A stretch of 60,305 nucleotides of DNA from a virus. The stretch spans positions 1-60,305 of the IMG/VR virus record IMGVR_UViG_3300022902_000970, one strand, 5' to 3'. A program made the position numbers and the translations under genes. Positions 15,541 through 25,109 of the stretch are shown here, in pieces (the first letter of the stretch is position 1; each line of letters opens with the position of its first letter). Under the pieces are notes generated by a model, which saw only the letters and a list, made by a program, of their open reading frames with translations, made no database searches and was not told the origin of the DNA.

Positions 15541-18500
15541 ATGGCGGAATTAGTAGATTTTATTGGGAAGCGAACAGATTATACCACAGGTGAAGCTGGT
15601 GACAATCACTATGTGTTTAATATTAGATTCCGCGACACCGCTGAACCTGTTGTGAATGCGTCTAACACTTTGAACTATTGGTTTGCCCAGGAGTCTGAGA
15701 ACCCTAAAGCTCCATTCCATTTAAAAAATTATACTCTAGTTTCTTGGGACGGCATTAGATACTTTTTGAACAACTCAGAAAATAGATGGATAGGTAAAAT
15801 TAAAGTCCTTGATAAAAACAAAGACTACGCAAGACAACCTGATGATCCCGACGCAGAGCGAGATTTTAGCGGCGGCTGGTCAAAAATTGAAGATATACCT
15901 GATTTCGATAAACAAAATAATGTCTATGCAGATACCGCGAGCGACCCTACTGTTATCCCAGATGCTAAAATTTTAAGAACAACAGGGAAACCAACTAGAG
16001 AAGGAGAATATTGGATAGATTTAAGCAAGATATTAACAGTGGGCTCAAGCGATTTTCAAGACCAGAATTCTTTTGTAGTAAAAGATGTTGTTTTAAGTAA
16101 CCCGACTGATATAGAAAATTTACCTAAAGACACTGCATGGCGCTCCTCACCAGACAATACGATGTATGACGACACATTATATTATTATGTTCATATAAAT
16201 TCTTATAAAAACAAAATACCCTCGGAAAAACTAGAAGAGCTGAAAAACATAAACCGTCAATGTATCATTAATGCAATAGCGGTATTGGCTGATAAGCAAC
16301 AACGAAATATTGCTCTTTCTAAAGCAGAGAAGATAGCCGACTATCTTATGAAAGAACAAAGATCCGAAGTTATCAAAGAAAACGTTTCGAACCGACCTAA
16401 CTCGTTCTATAAAGCTTTAGTGAGGATTCCTAAAGCCTATATCGATCCTTATGAAATCGTTCCAAAAGTGGTCTCTACGCATGTAGGAGTATTTAGATCG
16501 TGGAAGGTTCTAGAAGAGAGCTATAAGAAGGTAGTTGAATATTTTCGAAAACTAACGCCACTCGTTAAAGAAAATACTGTTCGATTAGATATGGAACAGG
16601 AAATAAAATTTTTAAAGAAGGTTTGGGTAAATCTTGAATCGATTAAAAACGATCCCGTGTACAGCGAGCTACGATTCTTCGGCGACAATGCAGCCGGTAA
16701 ATACCATAAGATAAACGAAAGCACAATCATAAAATTTGGTTTTAATAGACGCAATAACTTTTCCCTCGAACAGATAGAGGCGGTTAATCTTATGGACGGG
16801 TCAGGCAATGCAAGTATTTCTGAACGTATCTTCCGAGGGATGATAGATCTTAACAAAACGGGCGTAAAAAACAATAGTACTTTTAAACGCGCCCGTACAA
16901 TGCTTTACTTGATGAATCTAGACCTAATGGCGCAAGATATAGACAACAAAGCCTTCGGAGGCAAAAACAAATGGATTGACTTTTTATTCAAATATACCTA
17001 TAAAATGCCTGACTTCCAGCCATCTAATACAACTTTTGATCAAATAAACTTCCAAAATAACGAAGTTGCATCGTTTTTAAACAAAATCGATCGTAAGTTA
17101 GATGGACCTAAAACATTGTTTTCTAACAATAAAATAATGAGAGAGATTAGCCCTGATATTAGAGGACTTGCCTCCGACGCTAAGAAATCGCTTTATTCTA
17201 AAATAGAAGACCCTACTTTACAAAAAATCTTTCAAACTATTGATGGTATCAATTCTTTAGAATCTTTATATACAGATGTTCTAAACAAAGTTCCCCTCGA
17301 TAAACTTTTAGAGATGGGAAGACAAGTTGCTGACCCCATCGCCAAACAGCAAATGTTTATTAAAAAGTCCTCGCAATTAAAATCTCAAGCAAGATTAGCA
17401 GAAGGAAGGCTTGAAGATATGCGTGGAAAAAAGTCTCTGCGTAAAGTAGAGATTAAATCCCCAACAGAGAAAGCCATCACTGACTTGACGGGACAACAGC
17501 CTGATATGATTATGAAAGCAATCGAAGAGATTTTTGTAGAAACTTTTTGTAATCAATTAAAACATATTATAAATACCATTAGAAGATTGATGTTTTCTCC
17601 CGATACAATACAACATACGAAAGACTTTGGAGAACTTAAAATACAAAATACCGTAAAAGATAACCAAGATGAAATAATAAAAAATATTTTAAATTCTTTA
17701 CCAGAGGGGAAAAATTTAGATATATTAGATGTCAGAAAAATTCTTCTCATAGTGTCAGAAAACTGCACCGCAGCGGAAATTGTCGCCCTTGCCGAAGGTG
17801 AAGCGCAATTGGCTATTTTAGAAATTTTAGGGTACTTGATAGGTTATGAATTTCCAATTTTAGCCGCCCGCTTGGATAGTGTTTATGATGTAGAAGAGTT
17901 TTTAGCATTGATTCTTAAACCTTTGAAATCACAATTAATCGAAGCCGCAGCAAAACTTCAATTTGATAAAAAAGAAGAAGAGACAAAAGCAACTTATTGC
18001 GCACCGGACTACCAAGAAATTACTAATCATTTATTGGACCGCTTCCCTACTGATTTAGCCGAAGCAGCCTTAAACGGCGAAAAAGAAAGCAAAGGTAATT
18101 TTTTAAGTTTATTAAATGAAATGGATACAGCGCTTAACCAAGATATAAATAAATTTATATTTGGTGATAAATTGGATGCAATTTTAAATCGAATTATGAC
18201 TGAAGATCAAAGCTCTTCTTATTTGACAAACATGGTTATAGAAAGCTTTTTTTCCCCTTTTATAAGAAATTTTTCTATTGAAGGGTTGAACATCTCCACT
18301 TTCTTTTTAGAACCGCAGTTGGTAGATAAAGATGTTTCGGATAATTTTTCTCGAACAGTAGCTCCACCTGAAATAACCTCTCGTATCAGCGAAATGATAG
18401 CAAAGCGGGATGCTTTGACTTTAGAAAGAGATTCCCTCGATAGAGGTGATCACAAAGCAAAACGAAAGAAACTAAAAGAACAAATAAATGATATAGACTC

Positions 18501-21500
18501 TTTTTTAGAATCAACAACAAAATCAAAAAAAGTTGTTTTGGGATTAAAAAATAGAATTGAGTTTTTAAAACAGGCTTTTGCCGAAGGCGTAGGAACTTGG
18601 GAAAGAACCTCTACCAATCCTGTCACTTATATTCTTATCGTTCCTCAGACAGAAGAAGATACAGCGGGCACATCTAGTTTTGTAGAATTAAAAATTTACC
18701 CTATGGAAGAAGTTTATCAAATAGACCCTGATAAACCTTTGGCATATGATTCCTCTTGGAAAACAAGTGGCAATCTACAAGCCAAAGATTCGGTGAAAAT
18801 TGAATTAAAAGCAGTCATTGCGGATGAGGTTGTTATCAACAACAGTAGCGTTATAAGTACGAAAGACTTGTCTATATACGACTTCATCTCTAATGATGAT
18901 GCAGGATATACGATTCAAGCGTCAGCGTTTTCTAATATTATAAAAGAACAAATAAAAGACTACTTTCCAGATTATATAGTAACAGATGGTTTGGGAGAAG
19001 AAGATACACTAGACATTGGCAATGCACAAAGACTTCAACAAGTAATAAATGATTTTAAAAGTTATTTGTTCGATCTTTTAAACCAACAACTACTAAAACT
19101 TGTCTCTAAAGAAGCATCTCGTTCATCTTTTTTTAAAGAAAGTGTATTGTCGCAGTTGAGAATCGCATCCTTACCAGGCGACATCAATGCGTCGCCACCG
19201 CCTATCTGCGGCGACGCTTATTCTGAAGAAGTAGTACCTCCCGGTGATAGAACATTATTTCCCGATCTTTTTGATTTAGAAGATATAGTAGAGAACATTA
19301 AATTACGCAAAACATATTTTGATATTTTGACTACTTCGGGACTTTCTCCTTTAATTTCAACACGATCACCATTAGACAATGCAATAATTTTTGAATCTAT
19401 AGACTTGTTATTACAAATAACATGTTTAGAATTTTTGATGAGCGGAATATTCATTTATGGAGAAATAAGTTTAGATACACTTCTAAAAGATAAGAATAAC
19501 TTTAAAATCTTACAAGATGCTTTGGACTTTTCACTTGAGAATCTAGGAGATGATTTTGAAGTAGTGTTCTACGATATATTAGAAGAATACGCCCACATCC
19601 GTCAAGATGGACCGCTTGAAGCCAGTGTAATGCGTCCAATGCCTGTTTTTTTCTCCTCGGAATCTTCTCAAATTGATGATGTAGTTAAATTCTTTTTGAC
19701 AGAAGCACTTGAAGATATTTTTCCTATTTTTCAACGGATTATACAAACATTTTCTTCAACAGATAAATTGTCACCCAACGAATTGTTGGATCTTGTTCCG
19801 ATAATGGACGTAGCTCCTCAGACAATCACTGATAATGTAAGGTTTGATTTTAGTAATGAAAAAACAAAAGATGTATATGATTATGGAGGTATTGTAGTAG
19901 AAAAATACATTAAAGCTATATATACACCTCCAGTCGGCTTAGAAAACAAAAGCTGGTATCATCCAGCTCACTCTGCCCTGTATAAGATGCTGATAATAGA
20001 CCCTCAGACCCCTTCTTCTTACTTCCAAGACGAATCGGGTCAGTGGATAAGGAAACAAGGCTCTGCTGAAGAAGTAGCCAGAAATACAACCATTGAGAAA
20101 TGGTTAAGCGACACAAATGAAAAAGTAAATCTTAATCAAGAACAGCGAGCCGACAGCCTGGGCAATATTGGTGTATCCCGGGAAAGTGAAAAAAAAGCCG
20201 AGCGGTTGAAGAATTGGCTAGAGGTATACCACAGCGAAGGACTATCGGGTATTGAAAATCTTGATATTCCTGGTTATGAAGATTTCGTGGTTGAATTAAA
20301 CTCTTTTGATTATTCATCGTTAAAAAACAATGAAGTCTTTCCAGTCGGCACAAAAACCGGAGTTGTAAATTTAAAATCATTCAAACATCTTCAACAACAA
20401 ATTATTGATTATAATGAGCCTTTCCTAGCAGCCATGCAAGATAAATTAACACTCTTAAACGAATCTTCAACATTTAAAAATAATTTTCTAGCTATCGAAG
20501 AAACAAGAAACGGGTACATTATGGAGCTAGATGCACTTGGTATTGAGTTAGATAAGTATTTGCTTGATTATTTGAATACTTTTAGAGATGGAGGTGCCAA
20601 TAAAGGTAAAGATTATATTGTTCAAGATAGCACTTTTCGATTCGACGCTGAACCTTCAATGGATGCCACCCCTCACATTTTTTCTGATCAAATTATATTC
20701 GAATGGGTATCAGGAAAGTCCCCGTATTACCATGAGTTAACAAAAATTCTTGGCGGAGGTCCAGTTCAAAAAAATGCCGAAGAATGGTGGGGATTAGAAT
20801 ATCCAGGGTACGAGCTTGCACAAAAGTATTGGATGGCTGTACTCGCAATAACAGGGATCCACCACAATTCTTATCTAGAAAACTTGTTTGATGAGGACGC
20901 CGCCAAAACCGCCTTTGAAAGCAACATGCAAGACTATTTAGCGGGTGACAAGTGGATGGCAGAAAATTCTCCGTATCTCTTTGGCTATACCGCAAAACTA
21001 AAACAATTCTTTTTTCTAAACCCGCTTTTCGGTAAATTAATATCCACTCTCGTAGGAGGCTCGTTTTACAGTGACATCTCGGGGTTTAGTTCGGCAACGC
21101 AGGCAGCAGCCAACGGCGACGAAAGTTGGGTCCCATACCATCTTGACTCCAGCCTGCTGACAACTCCGATACCAACGCCAGGCAGCCGAGGTACTGAAAA
21201 CGAGGTCGCCTTGCTAAATGAAGGACACAAAGCCATCATGCGCGGCGTGGGGCTGCAATCCTATTACGATGGTTTAGTTAAATATTATGAAAATAGAGTG
21301 GATCCGTACTGGCGTCAATGGAAGGAACAAATTCAGGGCTTGTTGAACCCACCTGAAAAGGCTTTAGAAAAATTTAACCACTGGGACACTCAACGAAAAA
21401 TAACTGAAAAAAGAATAGAATGGTTTGAAAAAAATATGGAAGCCATGAAAGCTACATATGAAAACTTTTTGTTAAAGCAAGAAGAAGTTTTAAAAAGCAC

Positions 21501-22851
21501 CCAAGAAAGGTCGGCTCTTTTATCCGAAGCTGAAGTTAACTTTGAAACAGACATTGATGATTCTAGCAGATCTTATGAAATGTATACTGATCCTAAAAAA
21601 TGGTTGGAGAACGCTGCATTTATTAGACAACAACTTTTAAATAAGGTGAATAAGGAAAAAAATGATAATGTCATTACTGGTGATTATAAGAAATACTTTG
21701 GATCGTTGAAATACGGTGTTAGGGTTTCCTACATTTTCCCTAATTTTGAAAATATTAATGTTCCTCCCGGTCTTCAACATAAATTACAATCCATACTTCC
21801 AAATCCGGCTGATGATAAAGCGCGTCTGGGGGAGATAAAAGATAATCTTAATAATTTATTTAGGGAACCCACCCACAGCCGCAACATTTTTCACAAAGCT
21901 TTTAAATTAGAAGAAAAATCAGTATCCAACACAAGTGTCCAAACAACTAAAATTAATTTGCTCCCCTTGGTCACTTACGAAGAGGATATAAATAACTTTT
22001 TCTACCCACCAGATGAACAAACAGGACCCACAATTATAGAAGGGATGTCGGTTCCTATTGAGAATATATCTATTTCAGATGAAAAAAAGTTTCCTTTTAA
22101 TGATCTTAAAAGCTCCTTGATGGAAACCCTTGAATATAAAGAAATATTTTCTGAATGTATGTATTACGGCGAATTAATCAATTGTATGGGATTATACAGC
22201 AGTCTTGTAACTTTAAAAGACTTTTACAACGCATCCGATACAGGAATGTTCTCTGGTACAAAAATTAATTTAAAAAACATAATTGAAGGGGTAAAAGAAA
22301 AAAAAGATTTCAGAGAAATATCAGCCGATACTTCTCCGCTGGACAAGATGAAAAATAATTTCCTTTCATTGTCAAATGCAGCAGACAACCCAAGACCGGG
22401 AGGAAGCAATCCCCCTAGTAAGACAGGATATGCTGCTGTCTTTGCAGCAAAAACGGCATTAAAAATATTGAAAGGGGTCGTCGAGACGACGGACCCAGCC
22501 ATCATCCAGGGTAAAAAAATTCAATCTGTTTTAGTTGGAGCCATCAAAGCGTCCAAAGACATCTCAGAGACATTAGCACAAGTAACGGGAAATGAAGTTC
22601 CTTCTAATAACTCAGACAGTTTTAGTCAAACTGAAAAAACTCTTGTCAATGATGCCATGCTCGGTCCCATTGTATTTATAGGGGTGCGACCATTCCCTCC
22701 TATCCCTTTCCCAGTAGGAAACCCTGTTTTTCCTTTGACAGCCGCCGGTGCCACTTATCTAGCTTTGACAACTGCCATGTCTTTGGGCGAAGGCACCGGA
22801 GACAAGAAATCTAATGCAGAGGAAGATGAAGCTTATTGCGTAGAAGAATAG
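15541..22851 (+). CDS. giant 2436-residue virion protein (unknown, probably baseplate)
   Basis: By far the largest gene. Long helical regions with coiled-coil character are visible near residues 950-1010 (A-K-R-D-A-L-T-L-E-R-D-S-L) and 1940-2000 (K-R-I-E-W-F-E-K-N-M-E-A-M-K). The last 60 residues contain a hydrophobic proline-rich stretch (P-F-P-P-I-P-F-P-V-G-N-P-V-F-P) and an acidic tail. It lies between the hub/spike genes and gp25/gp6, so a hub or wedge role is the best positional guess. A tape-measure role is possible because no other candidate is in the window, but I see neither repeats nor several membrane segments. It has an AGGA ribosome-binding site. Confidence 0.55.
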   Translation: MAELVDFIGKRTDYTTGEAGDNHYVFNIRFRDTAEPVVNASNTLNYWFAQESENPKAPFHLKNYTLVSWDGIRYFLNNSENRWIGKIKVLDKNKDYARQPDDPDAERDFSGGWSKIEDIPDFDKQNNVYADTASDPTVIPDAKILRTTGKPTREGEYWIDLSKILTVGSSDFQDQNSFVVKDVVLSNPTDIENLPKDTAWRSSPDNTMYDDTLYYYVHINSYKNKIPSEKLEELKNINRQCIINAIAVLADKQQRNIALSKAEKIADYLMKEQRSEVIKENVSNRPNSFYKALVRIPKAYIDPYEIVPKVVSTHVGVFRSWKVLEESYKKVVEYFRKLTPLVKENTVRLDMEQEIKFLKKVWVNLESIKNDPVYSELRFFGDNAAGKYHKINESTIIKFGFNRRNNFSLEQIEAVNLMDGSGNASISERIFRGMIDLNKTGVKNNSTFKRARTMLYLMNLDLMAQDIDNKAFGGKNKWIDFLFKYTYKMPDFQPSNTTFDQINFQNNEVASFLNKIDRKLDGPKTLFSNNKIMREISPDIRGLASDAKKSLYSKIEDPTLQKIFQTIDGINSLESLYTDVLNKVPLDKLLEMGRQVADPIAKQQMFIKKSSQLKSQARLAEGRLEDMRGKKSLRKVEIKSPTEKAITDLTGQQPDMIMKAIEEIFVETFCNQLKHIINTIRRLMFSPDTIQHTKDFGELKIQNTVKDNQDEIIKNILNSLPEGKNLDILDVRKILLIVSENCTAAEIVALAEGEAQLAILEILGYLIGYEFPILAARLDSVYDVEEFLALILKPLKSQLIEAAAKLQFDKKEEETKATYCAPDYQEITNHLLDRFPTDLAEAALNGEKESKGNFLSLLNEMDTALNQDINKFIFGDKLDAILNRIMTEDQSSSYLTNMVIESFFSPFIRNFSIEGLNISTFFLEPQLVDKDVSDNFSRTVAPPEITSRISEMIAKRDALTLERDSLDRGDHKAKRKKLKEQINDIDSFLESTTKSKKVVLGLKNRIEFLKQAFAEGVGTWERTSTNPVTYILIVPQTEEDTAGTSSFVELKIYPMEEVYQIDPDKPLAYDSSWKTSGNLQAKDSVKIELKAVIADEVVINNSSVISTKDLSIYDFISNDDAGYTIQASAFSNIIKEQIKDYFPDYIVTDGLGEEDTLDIGNAQRLQQVINDFKSYLFDLLNQQLLKLVSKEASRSSFFKESVLSQLRIASLPGDINASPPPICGDAYSEEVVPPGDRTLFPDLFDLEDIVENIKLRKTYFDILTTSGLSPLISTRSPLDNAIIFESIDLLLQITCLEFLMSGIFIYGEISLDTLLKDKNNFKILQDALDFSLENLGDDFEVVFYDILEEYAHIRQDGPLEASVMRPMPVFFSSESSQIDDVVKFFLTEALEDIFPIFQRIIQTFSSTDKLSPNELLDLVPIMDVAPQTITDNVRFDFSNEKTKDVYDYGGIVVEKYIKAIYTPPVGLENKSWYHPAHSALYKMLIIDPQTPSSYFQDESGQWIRKQGSAEEVARNTTIEKWLSDTNEKVNLNQEQRADSLGNIGVSRESEKKAERLKNWLEVYHSEGLSGIENLDIPGYEDFVVELNSFDYSSLKNNEVFPVGTKTGVVNLKSFKHLQQQIIDYNEPFLAAMQDKLTLLNESSTFKNNFLAIEETRNGYIMELDALGIELDKYLLDYLNTFRDGGANKGKDYIVQDSTFRFDAEPSMDATPHIFSDQIIFEWVSGKSPYYHELTKILGGGPVQKNAEEWWGLEYPGYELAQKYWMAVLAITGIHHNSYLENLFDEDAAKTAFESNMQDYLAGDKWMAENSPYLFGYTAKLKQFFFLNPLFGKLISTLVGGSFYSDISGFSSATQAAANGDESWVPYHLDSSLLTTPIPTPGSRGTENEVALLNEGHKAIMRGVGLQSYYDGLVKYYENRVDPYWRQWKEQIQGLLNPPEKALEKFNHWDTQRKITEKRIEWFEKNMEAMKATYENFLLKQEEVLKSTQERSALLSEAEVNFETDIDDSSRSYEMYTDPKKWLENAAFIRQQLLNKVNKEKNDNVITGDYKKYFGSLKYGVRVSYIFPNFENINVPPGLQHKLQSILPNPADDKARLGEIKDNLNNLFREPTHSRNIFHKAFKLEEKSVSNTSVQTTKINLLPLVTYEEDINNFFYPPDEQTGPTIIEGMSVPIENISISDEKKFPFNDLKSSLMETLEYKEIFSECMYYGELINCMGLYSSLVTLKDFYNASDTGMFSGTKINLKNIIEGVKEKKDFREISADTSPLDKMKNNFLSLSNAADNPRPGGSNPPSKTGYAAVFAAKTALKILKGVVETTDPAIIQGKKIQSVLVGAIKASKDISETLAQVTGNEVPSNNSDSFSQTEKTLVNDAMLGPIVFIGVRPFPPIPFPVGNPVFPLTAAGATYLALTTAMSLGEGTGDKKSNAEEDEAYCVEE

Positions 22852-22880
22852 GTTTAAGAAGTAATGAGGGTAATATTTTT

Positions 22881-22888
22881 TATAAATC
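22881..22888 (+). promoter_or_regulatory. candidate T4-like late promoter TATAAATC
   Basis: TATAAATC differs from the T4 late consensus TATAAATA in the last base. It lies in the 61-base gap before the gp25 gene, 25 bases ahead of its ATG and upstream of an AGAGGA ribosome-binding site, which is the right geometry for a + strand late transcript. Confidence 0.4.
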
Positions 22889-22912
22889 TAATTAGTTAGT
22901 AGAGGAAACATC

Positions 22913-23293
22913 ATGGGCAACAAAGGTTATTCTCCGTCATTACCATTAACATCTTTTCCCATTCATTATAAGATGCTTAATAATATTGGAGACAATATTA
23001 AACAAAACTTAAAAAATCTTATTTTAACTATTCCAGGAGAAAGAGTAATGATGCCTGAATTTGGAGTAGGGTTAAAACAGTTTATCTTTGAACATGCTAA
23101 ACAAGAAGTAGCAGCTGAAATAGATGGAGCTATTAGGGATGCAGTGGAAAAATATATGCCTTTTGTGCAAATAATAGATATTGACTTCCCTTTGGCGAAT
23201 AATGGACAATTTTTAGATGAAGAAAATCTTTTTATTGTATTATCTTATGCAGTACCTCCTCTGAATTTACAAGATAATCTAATTATTACATAA
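22913..23293 (+). CDS. 25: baseplate wedge protein gp25-like
   Basis: 126 residues matching the GPW/gp25 family (T4 gp25 is about 132). N-I-K-Q-N-L-K-N-L-I-L-T-I-P-G-E-R-V-M-M-P-E-F-G-V is the conserved core, with the E-F-G-x-G turn, followed by the amphipathic helix with A-I-x-D-A-V-E-K-Y and the I-x-I-I-D-I-D strand. gp25 binds gp6 and starts sheath assembly at the baseplate. The gp6-like gene follows 13 bases later, as in many contractile-tail clusters. It has an AGAGGA site. Confidence 0.9.
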   Translation: MGNKGYSPSLPLTSFPIHYKMLNNIGDNIKQNLKNLILTIPGERVMMPEFGVGLKQFIFEHAKQEVAAEIDGAIRDAVEKYMPFVQIIDIDFPLANNGQFLDEENLFIVLSYAVPPLNLQDNLIIT

Positions 23294-23306
23294 TGGAAAG
23301 ACAAAG

Positions 23307-25109
23307 ATGGTAAAAAAATTCACCCCCCCTATTGATTATACAGCGAGAGACTTTGATTCTATTAAATCTTCGTTAATAGAATATGCTAAAAGATATTACC
23401 CAAACACTGCTACAGATTTTAATGATGCTTCTTTTGGAGCACTGATGGTTGATATGGTGTCTTACGTAGGAGATGTTTTATCTTTTTATCTAGATTATCA
23501 AGCATCCGAATCTTTTTTAGATTCCGCAATTGAGTTAAAAAATGTAATACGTTTAGCTAAACAATTAGGATATAAATATGACTCTGAAGTCACTGCCTAC
23601 GGTATAGTTTCTTTGTATATTCAAGTTCCTGCCAATCCTTCAGGACTCGGACCCGATACGCGATATTTACCAGTCCTTCGAGAAGGAACTAGAGCTTCTT
23701 CTACATCTCGCGTACCTTTTATTTTATCGCAGGACGTGGATTTTAATTCAGCCGACGCGCAGGTTTTAGTAGCGCAAGCGGATGAGACAACCGGCAATCC
23801 TTTATCTTATGGTGTTAAAATGTATGGAGAAGTAGTATCCGGCGACATTGGAACTTACACATTTCCTCTTGGAACTGATGTTGCCTTCCCAAAGGTTTTC
23901 TTAAACACCCCTTCAGTTGCAGAGATTTTATCGGTGTTTGACGGCGAAGGTCATGAATATTATGAAGTAGAATATCTCTCACAAGATATAATATATAAAA
24001 GCTTGCCAAATCGCGGTGCCGACAAAGACACTGTTCCGTCTATTTTAAAAACTGTTGCGGTGCCTCGTCGTTTTGTTTTAGATAAAACTCCTGAAGGATC
24101 TTTTTTACAATTTGGTGGAGGCTCCACTTCAGACGCTATTATTAAAAATGATGATATCCTTAATCCTAACAATATAGCTCTTAAGATGCATGGAAAAAGT
24201 TATATTAGTGCTACTTCTTTTGATCCTTATAAATTAACTAAAAACAACAGCCTGGGTGTTGCGCCCTCTAACACAACTATCACAGTTACTTATCGCTCGA
24301 ACCTAACTGGATTAATTAACTTGGGTGTGGGTGAGCTATCCAGCATAGATGTGGCTTTAATGCTGTTTGAGGAGGAAAACTCTCTCACACCAGGAACAAT
24401 GCTGACTGTGAAGAACAGCTTAGAAGTAACCAACGAAGCTCCTGTTGCTGGAGATGTACAATTTCCAACTCTTGATGAAGTTAAGATTCGCGCCCAAAAC
24501 GCTTATTCTACTCAAAACCGAGCGGTAACCGTAGATGATTACAAAAGCTTGGTATACAGGATGCCTCCTAAGTTTGGCAAGATAAAAAAATGTAGAATTA
24601 TGCAGGATAAAGACTCTTTTAAACCCAATATGAACTTATACACTATCGGTGTCGGATTAGAAAACACTTTACAACCTTTAAATAATAAAATTAAAGTAAA
24701 CTTAAAAAATTGGCTTTCTAACTATAAAATGATAAATGATACGTTGGATATTTTAGATGCAAATATTGTAAATTTTGGCATAAAATATAAAGTTATAGGA
24801 GAAACTAATATTAATAAATTTGATTTAATGCAAGACATCTCTGTAGCGCTTGAAAATCACTTCAGCAATCCGCCGGAAATTGGCGAGCCTTTTTATATTA
24901 CAGATGTTTACAATGTTATCAATGTGTTAGACAATGTAGTGGACACAGTAGATGTAGATGTTTTTATTCAAAATGGCGCCCTATATTCTGACTACAGTAT
25001 TAATCTAACGGAAGCTATATCTCCTGATGGAAGGTTTATTAAACTACCGCAAGACGCTATATACGAAATAAAATTTATAGAAGATGATATTCAAGGTAAG
25101 ATTGTATAA
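23307..25109 (+). CDS. 6: baseplate wedge protein gp6-like (baseplate J family)
   Basis: 600 residues, close to T4 gp6 (660). The N-terminus is highly characteristic: D-Y-T-A-R-D-F-D-S-I, N-D-A-S-F-G-A-L-M-V-D-M, then V-S-Y-V-G-D-V-L-S-F-Y-L-D-Y-Q-A-S-E-S-F. The C-terminal half has the baseplate-J pattern with A-Q-N-A-Y-S-T-Q-N-R-A-V-T-V-D-D-Y. gp6 forms the inner ring of the wedge together with gp25 and gp7. Its stop overlaps the next ATG by one base. Confidence 0.92.
   Translation: MVKKFTPPIDYTARDFDSIKSSLIEYAKRYYPNTATDFNDASFGALMVDMVSYVGDVLSFYLDYQASESFLDSAIELKNVIRLAKQLGYKYDSEVTAYGIVSLYIQVPANPSGLGPDTRYLPVLREGTRASSTSRVPFILSQDVDFNSADAQVLVAQADETTGNPLSYGVKMYGEVVSGDIGTYTFPLGTDVAFPKVFLNTPSVAEILSVFDGEGHEYYEVEYLSQDIIYKSLPNRGADKDTVPSILKTVAVPRRFVLDKTPEGSFLQFGGGSTSDAIIKNDDILNPNNIALKMHGKSYISATSFDPYKLTKNNSLGVAPSNTTITVTYRSNLTGLINLGVGELSSIDVALMLFEEENSLTPGTMLTVKNSLEVTNEAPVAGDVQFPTLDEVKIRAQNAYSTQNRAVTVDDYKSLVYRMPPKFGKIKKCRIMQDKDSFKPNMNLYTIGVGLENTLQPLNNKIKVNLKNWLSNYKMINDTLDILDANIVNFGIKYKVIGETNINKFDLMQDISVALENHFSNPPEIGEPFYITDVYNVINVLDNVVDTVDVDVFIQNGALYSDYSINLTEAISPDGRFIKLPQDAIYEIKFIEDDIQGKIV

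Noticed and set aside
15541-22851. Tail tape-measure protein
   Set aside because: Length and helices fit, but there are no repeats and no clear membrane segments, and it sits between hub and wedge genes. I left it as unknown rather than assign it.
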